Shown: one piece after another, positions 6,791 to 12,860 of the stretch
Numbering within the stretch: position 1 is the first letter of the stretch
Layout of the letters: every line of letters begins with the position of its first letter
Origin: Massilia sp.
Lineage (GTDB): Bacteria; Pseudomonadota; Gammaproteobacteria; Burkholderiales; Burkholderiaceae_D
Assembly: GCA_003484545.1 (NCBI GenBank)
Contig: DNCF01000541.1
Location: 1 to 13,188 of the forward strand
Length of the DNA stretch: 13,188 nt
Reading direction: 5' to 3'
The notes under the pieces: generated by a model
Seen by the model: the letters and a program-made list of their open reading frames with translations, nothing else
Told to the model about the DNA's origin: nothing
The model's database searches: none
Made by a program: the position numbers and the translations under genes

Positions 6791-8581
6791 TTAGAACAGG
6801 TCGGCGTCGAGCGCCAGCAGGTTGCTTGCGCCCGAACGTGCCTGGCGGATCAGCATGGCGGTTTCCGGGTACAGGCGGGCGAAGTAGAAGCGCGCGGTGT
6901 GCAGCTTCGACTCGTAGAACTTGTCGCCCGAGTCTTTCTTCTCCAGCGCGATCTTCGCCATCTGCGCGAAGAAGTAGCTGAACACGAGGTGGCCGACCAC
7001 GCGCAGGTAAGGCACGGCGGCGGCGCCGACTTCGTCCTGGTTGGTGAAGGCCTTCATGCCGATTTCCATGGTCAGCTTGGTGACTTTTTCACCGAGCTCG
7101 CCCAGCGGGGTCACGAATTCGGACAGCTGCTCGTCCAGGCCGTTTTCTTCGACGAAGTTCTTGATCTTCTCGCCGAAGGCGCGCAGCTTGGCGCCGTTGT
7201 CCATCAGGATCTTACGGCCCAGCAGGTCCAGCGACTGCACGGTGTTGGTGCCTTCGTAGATCATGTTGATGCGGGCGTCGCGCACGTACTGCTCCATGCC
7301 CCACTCGCTGATGTAGCCATGGCCGCCGTAGACCTGCATCGCTTCCGAGGTCGCGATCCAGCCGTTGTCGGTGATGAAGGCCTTGACGATCGGGGTCAGC
7401 AGCGCGACTTCGCCGGCGGCTTCCTTGCGCACGTCTTCGTCCGGGTGGTTCAGTTCGCGGTCGATCTGCAGCGCGACGTAGGAGGTCAGCGCACGGGCGC
7501 CTTCGGCGTATGCCTTGGCGGTCAGCAGCATGCGGCGCACGTCCGGGTGCACGATGATCGGGTCGGCCGGCTTGTCCGGTGCCTTCGGGCCCGACAGCGA
7601 ACGCATCTGGATGCGGTCCTTGGCGTACACCAGGGCGTTCTGGTAAGCCACTTCGGTCAGGCCGAGCGACTGCATGCCCACGCCCAGGCGGGCGGCGTTC
7701 ATGAACACGAACATCGCGTTCAGGCCTTTGTGCGGCTGGCCGATCAGGGTGCCGACGGCGCCGTCCAGGTTCATCTGGCAAGTGGCGTTGCCGTGGATGC
7801 CCATCTTTTCTTCGATGGCGCCGCAGAAGATCGGGTTGCGCTCGCCGATCGAACCATCGGCGTTCGGCAGGAACTTCGGCACCAGGAACAGCGAGATGCC
7901 TTTGGAACCTTCCGGTGCGTCCGGCAGGCGCGCCAGCACCAGGTGGACGATGTTTTCGGCCACGTCGTGCTCGCCGGCCGAGATGAAGATCTTCGAGCCG
8001 GTGATCTTGTAGGTGCCGTCGCCCTGCGGCTCGGCCTTCGAGCGCAGCAGGCCCAGGTCGGTGCCGCAGTGCGCTTCGGTCAGGCACATGGTGCCGGTCC
8101 ACTCGCCCGAGACCAGCTTCGGCAGGTAGAATTTCTTCTGCTCTTCGGTGCCGTGTTCCTTCAGGCACTCGTAGGCGCCGTGCGACAGGCCCGGGTACAT
8201 GGTCCAGGCCTGGTTGGCCGAGTTCAGCATTTCGTAGAACGAGTTGTTCAGCGAGACCGGCAGGCCCTGGCCACCGTATTCCGGATCGCAGGCCAGCGCA
8301 GCCCAGCCGCCTTCGACGTACTGCTTATACGCTTCCTTGAAGCCCTTCGGGGTGGTGACGGTCTTGGTCGCCGCGTCGAAGTGGCAGCCTTCGCGGTCGC
8401 CGGAGTGGTTCAGCGGGAACAGTACTTCCTGCGTGAATTTCGCGCCTTCTTCCAGCACCTGGTTGATGATGTCGGCGTCGATCTCCTGGTACGCCGGCAA
8501 GTTCTTGAACTCTTCGGTGACGTTGAGGAATTCGTGCAGAACGAACTGCATATCCCGAATTGGCGCGACGTACTGACCCAT
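6791..8581 (-). CDS. fadE: Acyl-CoA dehydrogenase (long ~600-residue type), first step of beta-oxidation
   Basis: A 596-residue FAD-dependent enzyme that should oxidise acyl-CoA to trans-2-enoyl-CoA, passing electrons to an electron-transfer flavoprotein. The N-terminal helical domain (~30-160) is followed by the middle beta domain, with the flavin/substrate motif CLTEAHCGTDLG (166-177). The C-terminal domain carries GGHGYISEWGMEQYVRDAR (419-437). The probable catalytic base Glu443 sits in IYEGTN, a position shared by many family members. An extra C-terminal helical region (~470-596) makes it longer than the ~380-residue short/medium-chain enzymes. It resembles the ~600-residue type found beside FadN/FadA. 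ATG 8581 has a strong AGGAG (8588-8592) six bases upstream. It is 44 bases downstream of the tetR-type gene and probably co-transcribed. Chain-length preference cannot be read from the sequence. The symbol is by role and context. Confidence 0.93.
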   Translation of the reverse strand: MGQYVAPIRDMQFVLHEFLNVTEEFKNLPAYQEIDADIINQVLEEGAKFTQEVLFPLNHSGDREGCHFDAATKTVTTPKGFKEAYKQYVEGGWAALACDPEYGGQGLPVSLNNSFYEMLNSANQAWTMYPGLSHGAYECLKEHGTEEQKKFYLPKLVSGEWTGTMCLTEAHCGTDLGLLRSKAEPQGDGTYKITGSKIFISAGEHDVAENIVHLVLARLPDAPEGSKGISLFLVPKFLPNADGSIGERNPIFCGAIEEKMGIHGNATCQMNLDGAVGTLIGQPHKGLNAMFVFMNAARLGVGMQSLGLTEVAYQNALVYAKDRIQMRSLSGPKAPDKPADPIIVHPDVRRMLLTAKAYAEGARALTSYVALQIDRELNHPDEDVRKEAAGEVALLTPIVKAFITDNGWIATSEAMQVYGGHGYISEWGMEQYVRDARINMIYEGTNTVQSLDLLGRKILMDNGAKLRAFGEKIKNFVEENGLDEQLSEFVTPLGELGEKVTKLTMEIGMKAFTNQDEVGAAAVPYLRVVGHLVFSYFFAQMAKIALEKKDSGDKFYESKLHTARFYFARLYPETAMLIRQARSGASNLLALDADLF

Positions 8582-8617
8582 GGTTTTCTCCTGACGAAGG
8601 TAATGTGTTGTGACTGA

Positions 8618-8636
8618 AGGCGGACTTAGCCCGCCT
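8618..8636 (-). other. Short hairpin over the regulator stop codon
   Basis: AGGCGG (8618-8623) pairs with CCGCCT (8631-8636) across a 7-base loop that contains the TAA stop of the tetR-type gene. It falls just before the 44-base gap leading to the acyl-CoA dehydrogenase. There is no T run, so it is unlikely to be a full terminator. It could lower read-through or mark an mRNA processing point, making the structural genes' level differ from the regulator's. The role is inferred only. Confidence 0.3.
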
Positions 8637-9273
8637 GAGTGCCTTGAGTGGGATTACGGTAATTCTCGATCAGCCGCGCGAAACCGCGGTGGGCGCGTTC
8701 GACGGCGCCGGGGCTACGCAGGAAACGCGCATCGTGATGCAGGGCCAGGATCAGCCCGTACATTTCGTACACCAGCTGTTGCGGGTCGGTGTCGGGCTGC
8801 AAGGCCCCGGCATCGACACTCTGCTGCACCGCGCGCAGCAGTGCGCCCTGCCAGGCGCGCACCATTGCCACCAGCGCGTCGCGGATCGGGCCCGGACGGT
8901 CATCGTACTCCACGGCGCCGCTGATATAGATGCAGCCCGAGGCGATTTCGACCGACACGCGCTTGAGCCAGCGCGCAAACATCGACTCCAGGCGCGGCAA
9001 GCCGCGCGGCTCTTTCACGCTGGGGTAAAACACTTCCTGCTCGAAACGGTGATGGTAGAGCTTGAGCACTTCCATCTGCAGGTCCTCGCGCGAACCGAAG
9101 TGCGCGAAGACGCCCGATTTACTCATGTTCATGCGATCGGCGAGCAGGCCGATCGTCAGGCCTTCCAGGCCGTTACGGCTGGCCAGCTCGAGTGCGACAT
9201 CGAGAATCGCCGCCCGCGTCTGCTCGCCCTTGCGCATGAATTTGGCTGAAGTGTTGATGACTATCCCCTGCAT
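8626..9273 (-). CDS. TetR/AcrR-family transcriptional regulator, likely repressor of the beta-oxidation genes
   Basis: A 215-residue one-component regulator. Residues ~16-62 form the TetR helix-turn-helix: TRAAILDVALELASRNG (19-35), LTIGLLADRMNMSKSGVFAHFG (39-60). The remaining ~150 residues are a helical ligand-binding and dimer domain that I cannot assign to a ligand from sequence. TetR-type regulators of fatty-acid degradation (such as PsrA and the FadR/FadP types) release DNA on binding acyl-CoA. Its position as first gene of the beta-oxidation block makes that role likely here. Two starts are possible, ATG 9273 (used) and an internal ATG at codon 13 (9237); neither has a good ribosome site. 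The transcript predicted from the upstream promoter would have a very short leader for ATG 9273. The gene precedes fadE by 44 bases in the same direction. Confidence 0.9.
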   Translation of the reverse strand: MQGIVINTSAKFMRKGEQTRAAILDVALELASRNGLEGLTIGLLADRMNMSKSGVFAHFGSREDLQMEVLKLYHHRFEQEVFYPSVKEPRGLPRLESMFARWLKRVSVEIASGCIYISGAVEYDDRPGPIRDALVAMVRAWQGALLRAVQQSVDAGALQPDTDPQQLVYEMYGLILALHHDARFLRSPGAVERAHRGFARLIENYRNPTQGTQAG

Positions 9274-9286
9274 GAATCGAAAAATC

Positions 9287-9326
9287 CGAACGCTCGTACT
9301 ATTATCTATCGGCGACTGAATGTCAA
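9287..9326 (-). promoter_or_regulatory. Sigma70-like promoter with near-palindromic TetR operator candidate
   Basis: On the minus strand a perfect -35 TTGACA (9321-9326) is followed after 16 bases by TAATAG (9299-9304). An overlapping GATAAT (9301-9306) is a better match to the -10 consensus but lies only 14 bases from the -35. About at the expected transcription start lies the near-palindrome CGAACGCTCG (9287-9296; its reverse complement CGAGCGTTCG matches at 8 of 10 positions). A protein bound there would block the promoter, the usual autorepression layout of TetR genes. The promoter would drive tetR and probably the whole leftward block. Confidence 0.6.
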
Positions 9327-9351
9327 ACGGGAACTTAGAGGTGGGGTTCTA

Positions 9352-9375
9352 GTAGGGTGGGCACTGCGTGCCCAC
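9352..9375 (+). repeat. REP-like palindrome, GTAG-headed, forward unit
   Basis: GTAGG is followed by a perfect 8-bp stem, GTGGGCAC (9357-9364) and GTGCCCAC (9368-9375), around the loop TGC. The GTAG (9352-9355) before the stem matches the hallmark of RAYT-associated REP elements. It pairs as an inverted partner with the unit at 9457-9482, and the same family occurs at 3051-3098. It lies ~25 bases upstream of the tetR -35 box and does not overlap it. Confidence 0.75.
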
Positions 9376-9456
9376 GCGGAAATATGAGCAGTGTTGGCTG
9401 TGCAACGGAAAGCCCGCAGCCCCGTTTGAAGCCGCAATCGTCAGCGCGCCGGTTGA

Positions 9457-9482
9457 CAGGTGGGCACGGGCGCCCACCCTAC
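9457..9482 (-). repeat. REP-like palindrome, reverse unit
   Basis: GGTGGGC (9459-9465) pairs with GCCCACC (9472-9478) over a 6-base loop, then CTAC (9479-9482), so the unit reads GTAG-first on the minus strand. It is almost identical to 3051-3077. It begins 15 bases downstream of the hslR stop codon and could act as the 3' end hairpin of that mRNA. The ~74 bases between it and the forward unit at 9352-9375 contain no gene I can support. Confidence 0.75.
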
Positions 9483-9497
9483 GTCGCAGACGTTGCG

Positions 9498-9878
9498 TCA
9501 TCCACCCGCCCGCGAAATCGCCCGCCGGTCGCGCTTGGTCGGCCGCCCCTTGATCGTGCTGCCCGGCTCTGGGAACAACCTGCGTGCCTCGGAATCGTTC
9601 TCGCGCCGCACGACGCTCTCTTCCGTCTCGCGGTACAGTTCGCGCGCCACCGGCGCCGGGCCGCGTTTGTCGGAGAGGCCCAGCACCACGACCTCCCAGC
9701 GGTCCGAGCCATTGTCGATGAAAATCTTGTCGTTCAGCTTGACGTTGCGCGCCGGCTTCACCGGCTCGCCGCCGATACGCACCCGGCCGCGGTCGACCGC
9801 TTCGGCGGCAAGCGAACGCGTCTTGAAGAAACGCGCGGCCCACAGCCATTTGTCGATGCGTACGTTGTTGTCTTCCAT
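9498..9878 (-). CDS. hslR: RNA-binding S4 domain protein, heat-shock protein 15 (Hsp15) homologue
   Basis: A 126-residue basic protein, close to the 133 residues of E. coli Hsp15. The S4 RNA-binding domain opens with VRIDKWLWAARFFKTRSLA (6-24), followed by VDRGRVRIGG (28-37) and a KLNDKIFI strand (47-54). The C-terminal tail is rich in Arg and Lys. Hsp15 in E. coli binds free 50S subunits carrying stalled nascent chains and helps rescue them. That role is inferred by homology. ATG 9878 is chosen because GAGGA (9884-9888) lies five bases upstream; the open frame extends 22 codons further without an initiation signal. It is 62 bases downstream of the cardiolipin synthase gene, in the same direction, and could be transcribed with it. 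Confidence 0.9.
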   Translation of the reverse strand: MEDNNVRIDKWLWAARFFKTRSLAAEAVDRGRVRIGGEPVKPARNVKLNDKIFIDNGSDRWEVVVLGLSDKRGPAPVARELYRETEESVVRRENDSEARRLFPEPGSTIKGRPTKRDRRAISRAGG

Positions 9879-9940
9879 TCTGGTCCTCGTTACAAGTTCG
9901 AAAACCCCATATGGCGGCGACCGGCGATTTTTCGACCCCG

Positions 9941-11101
9941 TCAAGCGTAGCCGATCGCAAAAATCCGCATCCCCAGTTTATAGAGAAAATAGGCGGTACC
10001 GTAACAGGCACGGCGCACCCAGCCGATGCCGGCGAACTCCTCGGGATGGATCGGCACCCCGTCCGCCACGCCGCGCAGGATGTGCTCGCGCACCGCCCGG
10101 GCAAAGCCGGCATCGCGCACCACCACGTTGGCCTCCTGGTTGAGGAAGAGCGACAGGCCGTCGCAATTGCTCGAGCCCACGGTGGCCCAGTCGTCGTCGA
10201 CCACCGCGATCTTCGCGTGCAGCTGGGTCTTGCGGTACTCGACCACCTGGATGCCGGCCGCCAGCAGTTTCGGGTAGAAGGAACGCGCGACCGCATCCTG
10301 CAGCTTGAATTCGCCGACGCCGATCAGGAGCGTGACCTCGACGCCGCGCTTCGCTGCCTGCGCCAGTGCCTCACGGAATTTTCTTCCCGGCGCAAAATAG
10401 GGATTGGCCAGCAGCACGCTTTTGCGCGCCTGGCCGATCGCCTGCAGGTAGGCGCGCTGGATGGTGCGCCGGTTGCGCAGGTTGTCGCGCACCACGAAGG
10501 CGGCGCGCATCGGCCGCGCGCCCTCGCTCGGCGGCTGGCGCCGCATCTCGCGGAACAGGCCGATGCGGCGCACCAGGTTCAGGTGGCCGGCGCGGGTCCA
10601 TTGCGCTTGCGCCTCCAGGTGGATCTGGTCTACCAGCGGCCCCTTCACCTGCACCGCGAAGTCCCAGCGCGGCGCCGGCAGCGGGCGGTAGGGTTCGTAG
10701 TCGCACAGCATGTCGTCGTTGATGTTGATGCCGCCGACAAAGGCGATGCCGCGGTCGACCACGGCGATCTTGCGGTGGGTGCGGGTAATGCCGCGCTTGA
10801 ACCAGGGGTTGAACACGCGGTAATGCACGCCGGCTTCGGCAAAGGCCTCGGCGCGGCGGCAGCAGATCCGGTGCCCGGTGCCGAACCAGTCGACCAGCAC
10901 GCGCACCTTGACCCCGCGCTTCGCCGCGCGGATCAGGGCTGCCTCGACGCCGCGCGCCACCTCGTCCTCGGCGAAGATATAGGTCTCGAACAGGATGTCG
11001 TGCTGCGCGGCATCGATGGCCGCGATCATGGCCGGAAACAGCTGGAGTCCGGATTCGAGAAGGGTGACGTCGTTGTTCGCTACATAGCTGACCGTGCGCA
11101 T
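9941..11101 (-). CDS. clsB: Cardiolipin synthase, ClsB-like phospholipase D superfamily
   Basis: A 386-residue PLD-superfamily enzyme, slightly shorter than E. coli ClsB (~413). It carries two HKD motifs: His109-Lys111-Asp116 followed by GGIN (in THRKIAVVD), and His295-Lys297-Asp302 followed by GSSN (in LHAKIAVVD). Both are complete, as required for phosphatidyl transfer. The family makes cardiolipin at the inner membrane by joining phosphatidylglycerol with another phospholipid. There is no strong N-terminal membrane segment. The C-terminal ~25 residues are mildly hydrophobic and basic. ATG 11101 follows the stop of the upstream phosphoesterase gene by three bases with no clear ribosome site, suggesting translational coupling. 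E. coli has the same pair, ybhP then ybhO/clsB, which supports the assignment. A different phospholipase D-type activity is possible but less likely. Confidence 0.9.
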   Translation of the reverse strand: MRTVSYVANNDVTLLESGLQLFPAMIAAIDAAQHDILFETYIFAEDEVARGVEAALIRAAKRGVKVRVLVDWFGTGHRICCRRAEAFAEAGVHYRVFNPWFKRGITRTHRKIAVVDRGIAFVGGININDDMLCDYEPYRPLPAPRWDFAVQVKGPLVDQIHLEAQAQWTRAGHLNLVRRIGLFREMRRQPPSEGARPMRAAFVVRDNLRNRRTIQRAYLQAIGQARKSVLLANPYFAPGRKFREALAQAAKRGVEVTLLIGVGEFKLQDAVARSFYPKLLAAGIQVVEYRKTQLHAKIAVVDDDWATVGSSNCDGLSLFLNQEANVVVRDAGFARAVREHILRGVADGVPIHPEEFAGIGWVRRACYGTAYFLYKLGMRIFAIGYA

Positions 11102-11104
11102 ACG

Positions 11105-11914
11105 CTAGGCCAGCTGCAGTTCCGCGACGATCGGCGCGTGATCGGACAACTTGGCCCAGATCGAGCCAGCCATCACCTGCGCATTGTCGACCTTGAAGCC
11201 GCGCACGTAGATGCGGTCGAGACGGAACCAGGGCAGCGCCGCCGGGAAGGTACGCGCCGGCGCCAGGCGCGGCTGGCGGCCGGCCCAGCTGCGCACCATG
11301 TCGCCCAGCGGCGAGCGCGGACCGAGCTCGTCGAACACCTCGGCCACGCCGAGGGCATTGCGCAGGCGGTCGCTGAGGGTATTGCGCCAGTCGTTGAAGT
11401 CGCCGGCAATGATCACCGGTTCGCCGTTGGAGGATTGCTCGACCGCCTCGATGAGTTGGGCGGTCTGGCGCCCGCGTCCGCCTTCGAACAGGCCCAGGTG
11501 CACGACGTAGCAGTGGATGCGCCCGGCCGGCGTTTCGAGGACGCAATGCAGGATGCCGCGCTGCTCGTAGGCGTGGTCGGAGACATCGTGGTTATGGCTG
11601 TTTTCGATGCGAAAACTGCTCAGCAGGGCATTGCCGTGGTGGCCGTGGTCATAGACCGCGTTCATGCCATACGCGTGGTGATGGGAATCGCCGGCGAAAT
11701 ATTCGTACTGGGCCGTTTCGGGCCAGATGCGGTGTTCGCGCTTGTGGTTGCCGTAGCGCGCCTGGAATCGGTCATGTCTTCCCTGCACTTCCTGCAGGAA
11801 AACGATGTCAGCGTTGAATTCAGCGATCGCTTTCTTCAGCGCCAATACCCGTGGGGTACTGCGCAGCGACGAGACGCCCTTGTGAATGTTGTAGGTTGCG
11901 ACACGAATCTTCAT
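11105..11914 (-). CDS. ybhP: Endonuclease/exonuclease/phosphatase (EEP) family protein, YbhP-like
   Basis: A 269-residue EEP-fold metal-dependent phosphoesterase. The family landmarks are present: TYNIHKG with Asn9, QEV with Glu42, VVHLGL with His139, GDFND (171-175), LDRIY with Asp233 and the terminal SDHAP with His259. The active site therefore looks intact. The substrate is unknown. Family members act on nucleic acids, phosphoinositides or sphingomyelin, and the tight link to clsB suggests a lipid-related role without proving one. ATG 11914 gives an N-terminus that starts directly at the first beta strand, and a G-rich GGGGG run lies about 12 bases upstream. An upstream ATG at 11947 would add 11 unconserved-looking residues. 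It is the first gene of the apparent ybhP-clsB unit, with a 3-base gap between the coding regions. Confidence 0.88.
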   Translation of the reverse strand: MKIRVATYNIHKGVSSLRSTPRVLALKKAIAEFNADIVFLQEVQGRHDRFQARYGNHKREHRIWPETAQYEYFAGDSHHHAYGMNAVYDHGHHGNALLSSFRIENSHNHDVSDHAYEQRGILHCVLETPAGRIHCYVVHLGLFEGGRGRQTAQLIEAVEQSSNGEPVIIAGDFNDWRNTLSDRLRNALGVAEVFDELGPRSPLGDMVRSWAGRQPRLAPARTFPAALPWFRLDRIYVRGFKVDNAQVMAGSIWAKLSDHAPIVAELQLA

Positions 11915-12033
11915 GGAAGCAATTCTACCCCCATCAGTCCGTGACATTTTGGAACGATATGCAATCGTGCGGCATGGCCTTCATGGGCCCCGGCGCGCAC
12001 TGTCGGGGCATGGCCGGCATTGCCGGATAAGGT

Positions 12034-12059
12034 ACGGGGTAGACCGACAGGCCCCCCGT
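12034..12059 (-). terminator. Possible hairpin terminator after the small DUF2442-like gene
   Basis: ACGGGG (12034-12039) pairs with CCCCGT (12054-12059) around a 14-base loop, starting 11 bases beyond the stop codon of the gene at 12070-12273. A second compact palindrome, CCGGCA-T-TGCCGG, follows at 12014-12026. No T run is present, so intrinsic termination is uncertain. Confidence 0.35.
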
Positions 12060-12069
12060 CCTCTGTGGA

Positions 12070-12273
12070 TCAATCCAGCACGGGGGCCGCTTCCCAGTCG
12101 CGGCGCAGCGCGGCGTTGCGGGGTGCGGCCAGGTTCTCGGCCTCCGAGAGTGGAACGGCGACCAGGCGGGGACCGCTCAGCCGTAATCCGCATTCGAGAT
12201 CGACGTAGAAGCATTCATCGTCCACGCTCAGGGCTTTCACCTTTTCCTCGTGCTTCGGTTGGAATTGTTCCAT
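12070..12273 (-). CDS. Small uncharacterised protein, DUF2442-like
   Basis: A 67-residue acidic protein. The core VKALSVDDECFYVDLECGLRLSGP followed by VAVPLSEAENLAAPRNAALRRDWE (listed here in two parts, residues ~12-35 and ~38-61) has the outline of DUF2442. That outline is two short strands ending in a DG/CG turn, a VPLS motif, then a helix ending in R-x-W. DUF2442 proteins are small, often companions of toxin-antitoxin-like DUF4160 genes, and have no settled function. No DUF4160 neighbour is visible here. The start is supported by a textbook GGAGG (12280-12284) six bases before ATG 12273, the best ribosome site in this part of the window. It stands alone between ybhP and a ~590-base gap. 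The family call is from pattern memory and moderate. Confidence 0.7.
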   Translation of the reverse strand: MEQFQPKHEEKVKALSVDDECFYVDLECGLRLSGPRLVAVPLSEAENLAAPRNAALRRDWEAAPVLD

Positions 12274-12308
12274 GCTTTTCCTCCAGAATCCGTTGGTTGG
12301 ACTTTGTT

Positions 12309-12340
12309 GCAGTTTTAAAATTTCGCTCGACGCGAACTGC
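12309..12340 (-). promoter_or_regulatory. Inverted repeat in the leader of the DUF2442-like gene
   Basis: GCAG (12309-12312) pairs with CTGC (12337-12340), and inside it TTCGC (12322-12326) pairs with GCGAA (12332-12336) across TCGAC. The two parts are separated by a one-sided AT-rich bulge. It lies 36-67 bases upstream of the start codon, where the promoter or 5' leader of the small gene should be. It could be an operator or an RNA structure; nothing identifies a ligand or protein. Confidence 0.3.
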
Positions 12341-12841
12341 TGACGATATTCGACTCGTTTCCGATTGTCAAACGCAGATTCTATTGTGCGCTAGTTCACA
12401 TAACGAATTTCCTTCTGGAATTTTTCTTCATGGAATTAATTTCATTAAGTAAATATCAAAGTTTCCGCCATAACATTTTCCTACTTGTTATGCATATTTC
12501 TGCTACTTCGACACAATTTAGCGGTGTATTTGCCGACGACCGACGAAGTTTCGCTACGTCAGTAGTGACTCTTCGTAGAAATGACCCGTGGGTTAGTGCT
12601 TTGGGGAAAGAAAATGCTTGAAAACAGGCAATTAGCCGATTCCCTGCTGTTGTATTTACGGTGGATTAAATAAACCGCTTGACTTCCTTGCAAGGTCGAC
12701 TTAGGTGAATCTTAAATGCCTGTGGAGGCGGCCCGACCCGCCTTCGAGAAGAGAACATCGCGGAGAAGCCGCGAGATCGACGAAGGAGTTCCGGCGTCCT
12801 CACGAGGCAGGGCAGCCTTGCTAATAGACCATGGAGTTGAT
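12341..12841. other. Intergenic stretch without a supported gene, largely AT-rich
   Basis: From about 12341 to 12715 the base composition drops visibly below that of the surrounding genes, with runs such as GGAATTAATTTCATTAAG. It holds a near-perfect 16-base palindrome at 12430-12445 (ATGGAATTAATTTCAT). It also holds a compact GTCA-GTAG-TGAC palindrome near 12559-12570, and a 6-bp hairpin TCGCGG/CCGCGA at 12758-12774. Two plus-strand open frames, 12430-12621 (63 codons) and 12614-12673 (19 codons, GGGGAAAG upstream), have no recognisable homology pattern. I do not call either a gene. No tRNA or known riboswitch is apparent. Confidence 0.5.
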
Positions 12842-12859
12842 CGGGCCGGGCGCGGCCCG
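12842..12859 (-). terminator. GC-rich hairpin directly after the SsuB-like stop codon
   Basis: CGGGCCG (12842-12848) pairs perfectly with CGGCCCG (12853-12859) around a 4-base loop. On the minus strand the stem begins one base after the TAG stop of the ABC ATPase gene. There is no T run behind it, so it is a hairpin-type transcript end or stabiliser rather than a canonical intrinsic terminator. Confidence 0.5.
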
Positions 12860-12860
12860 T

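Noticed and set aside
6899..8617. 572-codon plus-strand open frame antisense to the acyl-CoA dehydrogenase
   Set aside because: Same antisense effect; no ribosome site or domain, while the minus-strand gene is complete with catalytic residues.
3051..9482. Repeats considered as a CRISPR array or as insertion-sequence ends
   Set aside because: Only two inverted pairs about 6 kb apart with no regular spacers, no target duplications and no transposase between them. REP/BIME-like palindromes fit better.
9911..11944. 677-codon plus-strand open frame antisense to clsB and ybhP
   Set aside because: Low-complexity His/Arg/Asp-rich translation without motifs; the opposite strand encodes two intact enzymes.
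12430..12621. 63-codon plus-strand ORF in the AT-rich gap
   Set aside because: No convincing ribosome site at proper spacing, no recognisable family, and its start lies within a palindrome. Left as a possibility only.
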